Assembly: GCA_016706865.1 (NCBI GenBank)
Contig: JADJIS010000003.1
Span: forward strand, 1,860,001-1,924,000
Length of the DNA: 64,000 nt
Direction of reading: 5' to 3'
Origin: Bacteroidota bacterium
GTDB taxonomy: Bacteria; Bacteroidota; Bacteroidia; Chitinophagales; BACL12
Positions 43,291-51,637 of this stretch are shown here, piece after piece; position 1 is the stretch's first letter; each line of letters opens with the position of its first letter. Both the position numbers and the translations under genes were made by a program. Under the pieces are notes generated by a model that saw only the letters and a list, made by a program, of their open reading frames with translations, did no database searches and was not told the origin of the DNA.

Positions 43291-44388
43291 TTAAACATTA
43301 AACCTAAAATGCATCACATCACCATCCTCCACCAAATATTCTTTTCCTTCCACATTTAATTTACCTGCTTCTTTGCATGCGGCCTCGCTGCCGTATTTGA
43401 GATAATCGTTATATTTTATTACTTCCGCGCGAATAAATCCTTTTTCAAAATCGCTGTGAATTACTCCTGCAGCACCGGGAGCCAAAGTTCCTTTGTGAAT
43501 TGGCCAAGCACGCACTTCTTTTACACCGGCAGTAAAATAAGTGATGAGGTTTAATAATTTATATCCTGCGCGAATTAAAGTATTTAATCCGCTTTCCTTT
43601 AAACCAAGATCTTCCAGAAATAATTTTTTATCTTCATAAGAATCCAATTGCGCAATTTCACTTTCAATATTTGCGCTTACAATTATCACTTCGGCATCTT
43701 CATCTTTAACTGCATTCTTTAATTGTTTTACGAAATCATTTTCCACATGAATTTCTTTTTCATCAACGTTGCAAACATAAATTACCGGTTTAATGGTAAG
43801 CAACCACATATCTTCAATTAATTTAAAATCCTCCTTATCTAAATGTAAACTTCTTGCACTTTTGCCCTGTTCTAGGTGTGCTTTTAAATTAGTTAGCACT
43901 TCCACTAATTTTTTTGCATCCTTATCACCTATGTATGCAGCGCGCTGACTTTTTGTTAATTTAGTTTCTATCGTTTCCAGATCTTTAATCTGTAATTCAT
44001 AGTCGATGATCTCTTTATCTCTTATCGGATTAACATCGCCATGCACATGCACAATATTAGGGTCATCAAAACATCTCACCACGTGAATAATAGCATCCGT
44101 TTCGCGAATATTTGCCAAAAATTTATTTCCAAGTCCTTCACCCTTTGAGGCACCTTTTACTAATCCTGCAATATCTACAAATTCGATGGTAGTTGGAACT
44201 AAACGTTCAGGATGCACAAATTCAGCAAGTTTTGTGAGCCGGTCATCAGGAACAGTTACAACGCCAACATTTGGCTCGATAGTGCAAAAAGGGAAATTTG
44301 CAGCCTGCGCTTTTGCACTGGATAATGCATTAAACAATGTTGATTTGCCCACATTTGGTAAGCCTACGATTCCGCATTTTAAAGCCAT
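43291..44388 (-). CDS. ychF: Redox-regulated ribosome-binding ATPase YchF (OLA1/Obg-like)
   Basis: 365 residues, full length. Binds the ribosome and hydrolyses ATP in preference to GTP. Visible: G1 GIVGLPNVGKSTLFNALS at the N-terminus, PFCTIEPNVGVV (G2 region), VDIAGLVKGASKGEGLGNKFL (G3), the YchF version of G4 (YVCNVDEKEI, hydrophobic in place of NKxD), and the C-terminal TGS-like domain LITYFTAGVKEVRAWPI through FIRAEVIKYNDYLKYGSEAACKEAG. The frame extends 58 codons upstream, but the conserved start MALKCGIVG at 44388 and the promoter box at 44430-44437 settle it. Single gene. Confidence 0.95.
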   Translation of the reverse strand: MALKCGIVGLPNVGKSTLFNALSSAKAQAANFPFCTIEPNVGVVTVPDDRLTKLAEFVHPERLVPTTIEFVDIAGLVKGASKGEGLGNKFLANIRETDAIIHVVRCFDDPNIVHVHGDVNPIRDKEIIDYELQIKDLETIETKLTKSQRAAYIGDKDAKKLVEVLTNLKAHLEQGKSARSLHLDKEDFKLIEDMWLLTIKPVIYVCNVDEKEIHVENDFVKQLKNAVKDEDAEVIIVSANIESEIAQLDSYEDKKLFLEDLGLKESGLNTLIRAGYKLLNLITYFTAGVKEVRAWPIHKGTLAPGAAGVIHSDFEKGFIRAEVIKYNDYLKYGSEAACKEAGKLNVEGKEYLVEDGDVMHFRFNV

Positions 44389-44429
44389 GTTATAAAAATA
44401 ATTATTTAATAGTTCTGTGTAAACGGCCG

Positions 44430-44437
44430 CAAAGATA
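44430..44437 (-). promoter_or_regulatory. ychF promoter -7 box TATCTTTG
   Basis: Minus-strand TATCTTTGCGG ends 41 nt before ATG 44388 and lies inside the longer open frame, which supports the internal start. Confidence 0.55.
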
Positions 44438-44523
44438 GGGTTTGTTGATGTAAAAATCAGTGATTTGGTAGAAAATTGGGCAGAGAATCCGGATAATACG
44501 GTTTGGAAGCCGACTATAAAAAT

Positions 44524-44580
44524 TTTGCGCCTTTGAACTTTGTGAGAAAAATAATCACACAAAGTTTCAAAGGCGCAAAG
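44524..44580 (-). terminator. Large hairpin downstream of the PKD/T9SS gene
   Basis: Left arm tttgcgcctttgaactttgt (44524-44543) and right arm acacaaagtttcaaaggcgcaaa (44557-44579) pair over about 22 bp with a single bulge. The hairpin starts 15 bp after the stop codon of the PKD protein and on the minus strand is followed by atttttatag, so it can act as its terminator. Its wording (gcctttg, actttgtg) is shared with other intergenic elements in this window. Confidence 0.6.
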
Positions 44581-44595
44581 AAAAAAATTAATTCA

Positions 44596-46845
44596 TTATT
44601 CCTTTATAAAGGATTGCATTCCAATAGAATTGTTACTGGAAATTTTTAATAAATAAAATCCTGGTGACAGACTGCTGACATCCACAATCTTATCTCCTGA
44701 TAATTCAAAATCAGAAATAACAGCACCAACCGTATTTAATATTTGAGCATTATAATTTCCTTTCACAGGTAATTCAATATTCAAAAATTGATCTGCTGGA
44801 TTTGGATAGATATTTACCAAAATACTATTTGTTATATCTTCAATAGCATTAAAGTTGATGATCTTACACTCAAAATCTTCTCCTGCAACATTGCCCGCAG
44901 TTAAACATACTGTGTAATTATCAGGGGAAGGATAGAAATGGGATGGGTTTTGTTCTGTAGACGAACCGCCATCACCAAAATCCCAATCCCAGTAATCTGG
45001 TAGATTAGTTGAAATATCTGTGAAAACAACGGTAGTACCTGAAATAGACCAGGTAAAATCGACAACCGGAATTTTAGGTGTATTTCCAATATTAACTACC
45101 TGACAATCAGTTGAACTGCCCGCTGCATTTGAAGCTGTTAAACAAACGTTATAATCACCATCTATTAAATATGTATAGGTAGGATTTTGTTCAGTGCTGG
45201 TGCCACCATCACCAAATTCCCAATCCCATGCGGATGGAGTATTTGTACTAAGATCGGTAAATGCAACCGTTGGATCCCCTGCAAATGAAAAATCAGCGAG
45301 GGGAGCAACATAAGAATCAACCACAATTATTTCGCAATAAGTATCGCTGGCCACAATATTGGTGGCAGTGAGACAAACATTAAAATCTCCGTTCGTTAAA
45401 AAGGTATGCACCGGATTTTCTTCAGTTGAAGAAGTTGCGTCACCAAAATCCCAGAACCATGATGTTGGTGAATTTGTTGACAGGTCAGTAAAATTAACTG
45501 TAGGTTCAGCTACAGCAGTATAACTATATAATGCCTCAGGAGCACCTGTAATAGCAGAAGTAACAACTCTGAAATGGAAATCGCCGGTAAGCTCCGCCCA
45601 TCCAAAACCAGTTTGAACATAACTTCTGTTCACCGCTAAAGTACTTGTATAAGAAACCCATGCAACTCCACCGGGAACTGTATATCCTACAAAAACGTCT
45701 CCATAAATTCCCTCTAATTCCGGCATTCCCCGTAGGTCAACTCTGGTTCCCTTATTTGGTTCTGCTAAGGTTGGTTCTGGGGTGAGATAAAAAGGTGTTA
45801 TAATATCAGCACCCGGAAATCCTGTTCCATCATCTGCCCAAATGTGAAATTGTATATCATCGTTTGGTCGCATATAATCGGTGTAATTCTGAATAACTGC
45901 AGTAACCACGTCAGTTTCACCGGTCAAGGTCATTCTAACAGCTGCAGAAACATATCCTGTGGCACTAAGGGTACCGATATCTGCAACAAAGTCAATTATT
46001 CCAGCATCATAAGAAATATAATTTCCAGCGATGATCTCAAAAGTATCGGTTACGGCAGTATTTGGCACTGCAAAACCATCGGTAGCTTCAATGTAATAAC
46101 TGATCCAGGTTCCGGGTGCCTGTTCAGGTATTTCAAATAAATAGGTATCTCCAAATGTATTGAAACCTGCAATGGAGGTATATGCGCCACCATCGAGACT
46201 GTACCATAAGAAGCTGCTCTCAACATCGGAAGCGTCGATAATTTCAGCTGTCAGAGGATTTGGTCCAAGTGTTCCTTCATACAAATTTGTTGGATCGTGC
46301 AGAATCAATGGTTCAGAAACGTCGACATTATATCTGTAGATAACAAGATCATCAATATAAATACCATCAACATTATATGCAGCATCACTTACAAAACGAA
46401 AGCGAAGACGCACATCAGGGCTGCCAACAAAAGCGCCCAGCGGAACGGAATATAACTGCCATGTAAACAGGTCTTCACCGTTAAAAATTTCAATATTTGT
46501 CCATGATCCACCTGCATCGGAGGAAGCGTCGAGGTAGACATAATCAAACCCGAGCTCGAGGTCAAGAAGGGCATAGAACTGAACATCTGCATCAAGAGCA
46601 AAGGTTAAGTCAGCACTCACTGCCATGGTTGCTTCTGAAGAAAATGCATCCAGATAATTGCCATCAGGACTATCGGTAAAACTGTGAGTAGGACTGTAGG
46701 CATCAGTGGTAGTTGTATTCCACGAACCTGTAACCGTCCAATTTGTGAGTCCACTTTCAAAATCGTCAGAAAATACAATGGCCTGGCCATGGATTGTAAA
46801 GGTGGAAATCAGAATACTGAGGAGTAAGTAAATGTTTCTTTTCAT
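44596..46845 (-). CDS. Secreted multidomain protein with three PKD domains and T9SS sorting domain
   Basis: 749 residues. Signal peptide (MKRNIYLLLSILISTFTIHGQ). Residues about 25-170 form a jelly-roll of the MAM/immune-inhibitor-A type (FSDDFESGLTNWTVTGSW at its start, IYIDDLVIYR at its end). Then an Ig-like region (about 175-430), and three PKD domains, each carrying WFWDFGDATSSTEENPVHTF, WDWEFGDGGTSTEQNPTYTY or WDWDFGDGGSSTEQNPSHFY. The C-terminal 70 residues are a type A T9SS domain (VNIYPNPADQFLNIELPVKG, ending GMQSFIKE). No catalytic residues are visible; an adhesin or matrix protein is likely. Confidence 0.88.
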   Translation of the reverse strand: MKRNIYLLLSILISTFTIHGQAIVFSDDFESGLTNWTVTGSWNTTTTDAYSPTHSFTDSPDGNYLDAFSSEATMAVSADLTFALDADVQFYALLDLELGFDYVYLDASSDAGGSWTNIEIFNGEDLFTWQLYSVPLGAFVGSPDVRLRFRFVSDAAYNVDGIYIDDLVIYRYNVDVSEPLILHDPTNLYEGTLGPNPLTAEIIDASDVESSFLWYSLDGGAYTSIAGFNTFGDTYLFEIPEQAPGTWISYYIEATDGFAVPNTAVTDTFEIIAGNYISYDAGIIDFVADIGTLSATGYVSAAVRMTLTGETDVVTAVIQNYTDYMRPNDDIQFHIWADDGTGFPGADIITPFYLTPEPTLAEPNKGTRVDLRGMPELEGIYGDVFVGYTVPGGVAWVSYTSTLAVNRSYVQTGFGWAELTGDFHFRVVTSAITGAPEALYSYTAVAEPTVNFTDLSTNSPTSWFWDFGDATSSTEENPVHTFLTNGDFNVCLTATNIVASDTYCEIIVVDSYVAPLADFSFAGDPTVAFTDLSTNTPSAWDWEFGDGGTSTEQNPTYTYLIDGDYNVCLTASNAAGSSTDCQVVNIGNTPKIPVVDFTWSISGTTVVFTDISTNLPDYWDWDFGDGGSSTEQNPSHFYPSPDNYTVCLTAGNVAGEDFECKIINFNAIEDITNSILVNIYPNPADQFLNIELPVKGNYNAQILNTVGAVISDFELSGDKIVDVSSLSPGFYLLKISSNNSIGMQSFIKE

Positions 46846-46991
46846 AAAGTATATATTTTTATCATCACACTAAATTAGGTCATTTTTTCCAATTGATTAA
46901 CTTTAAAAAACAAATTTTAAGCAAAAACTGTTTTGTCGAATTGAATAGGGGCATAATTGTTGGTAACTTTCGGCAAATTTTAATGGTAGAT

Positions 46992-47801
46992 ATGAGGTAT
47001 TTAATTGTTTGTGGTTTTTTGGTTTTATTGAGTAAGACGCAGGCACAAACTGCGGACCAATGGTTTGAGTCGGGATTCGAAAAATATGAAGCCAAAGATT
47101 ATGTTGGAGCTATCGCCGATTATACAGAATGTATAAATCTTGCACCCGATTATCCGGAGGCATATTTTAACAGGGGATTGAGTTATTATTTCACGGCAAA
47201 TTTTGAGGCAGCAATAAAGGATTTCGAACAAATAATAAAATTAAAACCGGGAGATGCAAAAGCATATTATTGGAAAGGATATTGTTTATTTGAAGCGAAC
47301 AAAATTGAGGAAGCGATAAGTGCATATACGAATGCCTTATATTATGATCCAACGTACGCAGAAGCTTTTTTTGAACGGGCATTTGCAAAATATATGCTAA
47401 CACGTTATTCAGATGCATTGGAGGATCTTACCAGAGCTATAAATATTGATCCAACATATGCTGATGCTTATTATTACAGAGGATTATGTTTTTATGCATT
47501 AGAAAATTATACTGATGCTATGATTGCCTTCAACAAAGTTGTAGAATTAGATCCTCAGGATGCAGATGCATGGTATCAAATTGGATTTATTCACAACGAT
47601 AATAAAGCATATGATCTGGCAATTGAAGCCTATACCAAAGTAATAAATCTACAACCCACTGCAGGCGATGCATACTACGAACGCGGAGTCGCTTACTACG
47701 AATTATATTTTGATGATAACGCATGTCAAGATTGGAAAAAGGGTGCCGAATTAGGAGATGAATATTCGAAGATTCAAGTTGAGAGCTTATGCAATAAATA
47801 A
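46992..47801 (+). CDS. Secreted TPR-repeat protein
   Basis: 269 residues: signal peptide MRYLIVCGFLVLLSKTQAQ, then seven tetratricopeptide repeats of 34 residues covering nearly all of the mature protein. Examples are AIADYTECINLAPDYPEAYFNRGLSYYF, AIKDFEQIIKLKPGDAKAYYWKGYCLF and ALEDLTRAINIDPTYADAYYYRGLCFY. The end (DDNACQDWKKGAELGDEYSKIQVESLC) is the common TPR-protein tail. The frame reaches back to 46893, but the signal peptide sets ATG 46992, and a box TAACTTTC at 46964-46971 lies upstream of it. Periplasmic scaffold. It is convergent with another TPR gene across an S23-like element. Confidence 0.85.
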   Translation: MRYLIVCGFLVLLSKTQAQTADQWFESGFEKYEAKDYVGAIADYTECINLAPDYPEAYFNRGLSYYFTANFEAAIKDFEQIIKLKPGDAKAYYWKGYCLFEANKIEEAISAYTNALYYDPTYAEAFFERAFAKYMLTRYSDALEDLTRAINIDPTYADAYYYRGLCFYALENYTDAMIAFNKVVELDPQDADAWYQIGFIHNDNKAYDLAIEAYTKVINLQPTAGDAYYERGVAYYELYFDDNACQDWKKGAELGDEYSKIQVESLCNK

Positions 47802-47827
47802 GATTCGATGGTTTAGGAAGATTCGAA

Positions 47828-47893
47828 GGGAGAAGATTCGAAGATTCGAAGGGGAAGGTTCTAAGGATTCAAGGAAGGAAGGTGTGTAAGGTT
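47828..47893. repeat. Left inverted arm of the S23-like element
   Basis: gggagaagattcgaagattc, gaaggggaaggttctaagga, ttcaaggaaggaaggtgtgt, aaggt. This is the imperfect reverse complement of 48504-48573. It lies 26 bp after the stop of the upstream TPR gene; the sequence before it (47802-47827) is a looser version of the same phrase. Confidence 0.8.
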
Positions 47894-48008
47894 AAATAAG
47901 GGGGAATATTCTACCAATAATGATTTCCCCCAATCTTCAGCATTTGATTTTTAATTGAAGAAGATTATCTTTAAGGTTTGCAATTGTTTAACCCTTAAAT
48001 AAATTGTT

Positions 48009-48356
48009 ATGTCTGAAAGAGAGTTATTAAACCGAGTAAAGATCTTTTCTTATGATGTTTATAATTGTGTAAAAAAGATCAAGCAGGATGTTTATAATAA
48101 ACAATTAATTGAGCAACTAATTGATTCTGCATTTAGTGCGGCAGCAAATTACCGGGCTTCACAAAGAGGTAAATCTAAAAGAGATGCATTAAATAAAATT
48201 AAAATTTCTCTTGAGGAAATTGATGAATCTAACTTCTGGTTAAATAGCCTTTTTGATTTAAAAATTACAGAGTCTGAAGAAGTTAAAAGATTAATAAATG
48301 AGAGCGACCAATTAACTTCGATCTTTGTTGCAATAGTTAATAAATTAGAAATGTAA
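48009..48356 (+). CDS. Four-helix-bundle protein of the S23/23S rRNA intervening-sequence family
   Basis: 115 residues. Four amphipathic helices: VKIFSYDVYNCVKKIKQD; NKQLIEQLIDSAFSAAANYRASQRGKSKRDALNKIKISLEEIDESNFWLNSLFDL; ESEEVKRLINESDQLTSIFVAIVNKL. The segment QLIDSAFSAAANYRASQRGKS matches the S23 family signature (usually QL..A..SI..NI.EG..R.S..e). Relatives are encoded inside 23S rRNA intervening sequences and also as free-standing genes common in Bacteroidota; they form ring-like oligomers of unknown function. The gene is framed by inverted repeats (47828-47893 and 48504-48573) between two convergent TPR genes. A weak promoter TAAGGTTTG lies at 47972-47980. No reverse transcriptase is near, so it is not an Avd protein of a diversity-generating retroelement. 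Confidence 0.85.
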   Translation: MSERELLNRVKIFSYDVYNCVKKIKQDVYNKQLIEQLIDSAFSAAANYRASQRGKSKRDALNKIKISLEEIDESNFWLNSLFDLKITESEEVKRLINESDQLTSIFVAIVNKLEM

Positions 48357-48503
48357 TGTATTATTGCAATTCAATATTAAAATATAATGCAGATACACAT
48401 TTTTTCCATCATAACAATGTATTTTTTTTTGAAAATTAATAAATCAGTAAAAATTTAGCGAAAGGTCTTAATGCTTTAAATTAAATCGAGAACCCCTTTT
48501 TTT

Positions 48504-48573
48504 TACCTTACTCACCTTCCTTCCTTTTTTATTCCTTAGAACCTTACCCTTCGAATCTTCTCCCTTCTCCCTT
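48504..48573. repeat. Right inverted arm of the S23-like element
   Basis: accttactcaccttccttcc, then ccttagaaccttaccctt, then cgaatcttctcccttctccc. It pairs with 47828-47893; the longest near-exact run covers the aaggttctaagga / ttccttagaacctt region plus the attcgaag tract. The arm ends 11 bp from the stop of the downstream, convergent TPR gene. Confidence 0.8.
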
Positions 48574-48583
48574 CGATTCTTTC

Positions 48584-49189
48584 TCAATCACCATATCCGG
48601 AGCAATACGCAGCCAACACCTCCGGTGCTTTTTCATAGCCATAACTATCTGATTTATTTAAATATTCGCACGCAGATTCCATCTCACCGATCTGTAACAT
48701 TAATATTCCGTAATTATAATTGCCCATTGGAAAATTGGGGTCATATTTTAACATGATCTTAAAATCCGTTTCAGCATCGGTGTAATTTCCGAGCATTGCT
48801 TTGCTTAATCCACGTTGGTTATAAATATCCTTATTTTCCGGATCTACATCTGCTGCGGCATCAAATGTTTTAATTGCAGTATTATAATCTTCCTGGAAAT
48901 ATTGAGCAAGGCCCAGGTTATATAAAATTTCTGCATTCTGAAGATCATATAATAAAGCAACACGGAATTTATCCTCCGCTCCGGAATAATCTCCCTCAAC
49001 AGCAGCTTCTAATCCCATGGAAAGATAATAAGCGGCCATATCACTGTTGGCAATGGCAGATTCTTCACCGTCAACTTTAAAAATTATACTGTCGTCGTCA
49101 GCAATTATTTCAATTTTGTCGGTATCTATTTGTGCTTGCGCAACTGCAAACAACGAAATAAAAAATGTAAAAATGAGTGTCCGTGTCAT
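48584..49189 (-). CDS. Secreted TPR-repeat protein
   Basis: 201 residues. Signal peptide MTRTLIFTFFISLFAVAQAQ, a short acidic linker, then four TPR units (YYLSMGLEAAVEGDYSGAEDKFRVALLYD; AEILYNLGLAQYFQEDYNTAIKTFDAAADVD; KDIYNQRGLSKAMLGNYTDAETDFKIMLKYD; FPMGNYNYGILMLQIGEMESACEYLNKS). The tail AYCSGYGD is similar to other periplasmic TPR proteins. TTG 49198 would extend it by three codons; ATG 49189 starts a clean signal peptide. Its stop is adjacent to the right arm of the S23-like element. Confidence 0.83.
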   Translation of the reverse strand: MTRTLIFTFFISLFAVAQAQIDTDKIEIIADDDSIIFKVDGEESAIANSDMAAYYLSMGLEAAVEGDYSGAEDKFRVALLYDLQNAEILYNLGLAQYFQEDYNTAIKTFDAAADVDPENKDIYNQRGLSKAMLGNYTDAETDFKIMLKYDPNFPMGNYNYGILMLQIGEMESACEYLNKSDSYGYEKAPEVLAAYCSGYGD

Positions 49190-49359
49190 GGCCTTCAATT
49201 TAGTTTATAAACGAAATATGCCTTTTTATTATTATTTGGCGACCAAAAGGGCTGCCAAATAAACCCTGAAAACGAATAATGCCGATTAAACGATAATTTT
49301 TCAGATAAATTCAAATTTCGGGAAATATTTTAAGAAAATCTCCAAAAAAGATCAAAATT

Positions 49360-50847
49360 TCAAGATCTGTTTAATTTCCAATTGGAGCGTTTTTCCATAA
49401 CGGAGCTTTGTAGCGCTGGGTTTACCGATTTTTTTTCATGCACGAATGAGGCGAAAAATGCTGCAATACCCTCTTCTTCTTCGTTTTCCGATATCAATTT
49501 TTCGGGAGTAAAATATTTTTCAATAAATCCTGTGTCAAATTTCGCAGATAAAAAAGCTTCATGTTGCATTACAAATTTCCCGAAAGGCAATGTGGTAGCC
49601 ACTCCTGAAATTTTGTAATCGTTGATGGCACGAATCATCTTTTTGCATGCCAATTCACGTGTAGCGGCATGTACGATCAATTTTGCCAACAGCGGATCAT
49701 AATAAATGGGAATATCCATTCCCTCCTCATAACCATCATCCACGCGAATGCCATGTCCCTGAGGGCGGCGATAGGTAATTAATTTTCCTATATCGGGGAG
49801 GAAATTATTTTTTGGATCCTCGGCCGTCACCCTTAATTCGATTGCGTGACCATGAATTTTAAGATCTTCCTGTTTGAAACCCAACTCCTCTCCTTCCGCC
49901 ACTAAAATTTGTTCACGTACGATATCTAAACCCGTAATAAATTCAGTTACAGGATGTTCCACCTGCAAACGGGTATTCATTTCCAGAAAATAAAAATTAA
50001 GATCAGCATCCACTAAAAATTCGACCGTTCCGGCTCCAACATAATTACACGCTTTTGCAGCATTTACAGCACTTTCACCCATTGCTTTGCGCATTTCCGG
50101 TGAAACTACTGCAGAAGGTGCTTCTTCCACCAATTTTTGGTGACGACGCTGAATAGAGCATTCCCGCTCAAATAAATACACAACATTTCCATGTCTGTCG
50201 GCAAGAATTTGAATTTCTATATGCCTTGGAGATGTTACAAATTTTTCAATAAAAACCGCATCATCCCCAAAAGCGCTTTTTGCCTCACTCATGGCACGAT
50301 GCATTTGTTCATCCAATTCTGCTTCGTTTTGAACTACGCGCATACCCTTTCCTCCCCCACCCGCACTCGCCTTTATTAAAATTGGATAACCGGCTTTTGC
50401 AGCAACAATTTTAGCTTCCTCAAGATCTTTTATTGCATGATCAGTGCCCGGAACCATTGGTATGTGAAATTTTGCTGCAGCCTGTTTTGCGGAGATCTTA
50501 TCACCCATCATATTAATACTGATCGGATCCGGACCAATAAATATTAATCCTGCATCCTGTACTTTTTGTGCAAAAACAGCATTTTCACTCAGGAAACCAT
50601 ACCCCGGATGTATAGCATCGGCACCGGAGATCTTAGCAACCTCCAGAATTTTGTCCATCAATAAATAACTTTGATTCGACGGTGGAGGACCTATATAATA
50701 AGCTTCATCTGCATATTGGGTGTGAATTGCATTTCTATCAGCTTCTGAATATACTGCAACGGTCTTAATTCCCATTTCCTTTGCCGTACGCATAACACGC
50801 AAAGCAATCTCCCCGCGATTGGCGATCAGGATCTTTTTGATCTTCAT
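49360..50847 (-). CDS. accC: Biotin carboxylase subunit (acetyl-/propionyl-CoA carboxylase)
   Basis: 495 residues, about 45 longer than AccC of E. coli. ATP-grasp enzyme that carboxylates biotin on its carrier protein. Landmarks: IKKILIANRGEIALRVMRTAKEMGI at the N-terminus, HPGYGFLSENAVFA, the ATP-binding loop IKASAGGGGKGMRVV, ERECSIQRRHQKLVEEAPS, the metal and bicarbonate residues in FYFLEMNTRLQVEHPVTEF, and YDPLLAKLIVHAATR near the C-terminus. No biotin carrier or carboxyltransferase gene is adjacent. This solitary, longer form is often the biotin carboxylase of propionyl-/methylcrotonyl-CoA carboxylase in Bacteroidota, so accC is a provisional name. Confidence 0.88.
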   Translation of the reverse strand: MKIKKILIANRGEIALRVMRTAKEMGIKTVAVYSEADRNAIHTQYADEAYYIGPPPSNQSYLLMDKILEVAKISGADAIHPGYGFLSENAVFAQKVQDAGLIFIGPDPISINMMGDKISAKQAAAKFHIPMVPGTDHAIKDLEEAKIVAAKAGYPILIKASAGGGGKGMRVVQNEAELDEQMHRAMSEAKSAFGDDAVFIEKFVTSPRHIEIQILADRHGNVVYLFERECSIQRRHQKLVEEAPSAVVSPEMRKAMGESAVNAAKACNYVGAGTVEFLVDADLNFYFLEMNTRLQVEHPVTEFITGLDIVREQILVAEGEELGFKQEDLKIHGHAIELRVTAEDPKNNFLPDIGKLITYRRPQGHGIRVDDGYEEGMDIPIYYDPLLAKLIVHAATRELACKKMIRAINDYKISGVATTLPFGKFVMQHEAFLSAKFDTGFIEKYFTPEKLISENEEEEGIAAFFASFVHEKKSVNPALQSSVMEKRSNWKLNRS

Positions 50848-50851
50848 TTGA

Positions 50852-50859
50852 CAAAGATG
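50852..50859 (-). promoter_or_regulatory. accC promoter box CATCTTTG (near-consensus)
   Basis: Minus-strand CATCTTTG differs from TAnnTTTG only at the first position (C for T). It is followed by tcaa and then ATG 50847, the recurrent 4-nt spacing. Confidence 0.4.
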
Positions 50860-50936
50860 GGGGAAAGATTTGAATTGAGGAAAGACAAAATAATAAATGC
50901 CGGATTATTGATTAGTTTTAGACAAATTGCACGGAA

Positions 50937-51191
50937 ATGTTACTTCAGGCTGAAATTATGGGTGGTTTAATAATTCTGAGTATATTGATATTTGTTATTA
51001 TTTTAGGGATTGTGAGTTTTGTGTTTTCATTTATTGTTGATCACTATAAAAGGAAACATGCAGATGATGAAAAGAAAATCCCATTTTTAAAACATATTGA
51101 ACTAATTTCAAGGATATTAAAATATGTTTTTATTATTGTCATTATTTTATTAGTTATTGCCGTTATATGTTTATTAAATTTTGAATATTAA
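50937..51191 (+). CDS. Small two-helix membrane protein
   Basis: 84 residues, not recognised. Two long hydrophobic helices (about residues 10-34 and 61-81) joined by a charged loop DHYKRKHADDEKKIPFLKHIE. An internal ATG (MGGLIILS) could be the true start. It overlaps slightly with the longest form of the next frame, which suggests the next gene starts later, at 51199. Function unknown. Confidence 0.55.
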   Translation: MLLQAEIMGGLIILSILIFVIILGIVSFVFSFIVDHYKRKHADDEKKIPFLKHIELISRILKYVFIIVIILLVIAVICLLNFEY

Positions 51192-51198
51192 AATTTCC

Positions 51199-51579
51199 AT
51201 GCAACTCGATTACATCCACAATATTAACAACAGCGGCGAACATATGGTCCGCCTATACAATTTTGACATGTTGCAGGCAATTCAATTCCGCAAACACATT
51301 CAAGATGTTATTTTAATTAAAAATAAACCACTTAATATTAACGAACTCGATTTTATAGAGGCCAGAAATTGTGAATTAACATTGCGAATTGCAGATGATG
51401 ATATAGGAATTGTTACAGAAGACACAGTTCTCTTTTTTTGCGATCTTACACTGGAAGGTTTTCAGGAAATGGTTGAATTATTAGCACCGTTTTGTTTGAA
51501 AGAAACGAAGGGATATCAATGGTTATATGATATTGACAATGAAATAGATTTTTTATTTTCGCCGGGTGGAACGTGGTGA
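51199..51579 (+). CDS. Hypothetical cytosolic protein
   Basis: 126 residues beginning MQLDYIHNINNSGEHMVRLYNFD; the TTG at 51181 lies inside the preceding gene and is not used. The segments VRLYNFDMLQAIQFRKHIQDVIL, CELTLRIADDDIGI and GFQEMVELLAPFCL suggest a small alpha/beta protein; the family is unknown to me, though similar uncharacterised proteins are common in Bacteroidota. It follows the membrane protein by 7 bp and may be cotranscribed with it and with the YdeI-like gene. Confidence 0.65.
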   Translation: MQLDYIHNINNSGEHMVRLYNFDMLQAIQFRKHIQDVILIKNKPLNINELDFIEARNCELTLRIADDDIGIVTEDTVLFFCDLTLEGFQEMVELLAPFCLKETKGYQWLYDIDNEIDFLFSPGGTW

Positions 51580-51637
51580 AATTGGCCCTGATAAAATTCG
51601 ATCATTTTGTGATGAAAAAAATTCAACTGCTTTTTAA

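Noticed and set aside
44389..44562. N-terminal extension of YchF by 58 residues
   Set aside because: The promoter box at 44430-44437 lies inside it and the conserved protein starts with MALKCGIVG.
48009..48356. Avd accessory gene of a diversity-generating retroelement
   Set aside because: The four-helix fold is similar, but there is no reverse transcriptase, template repeat or variable target in the window.
47802..48583. Genuine 23S rRNA intervening sequence
   Set aside because: No rRNA sequence lies on either side; both flanks are the ends of TPR genes.
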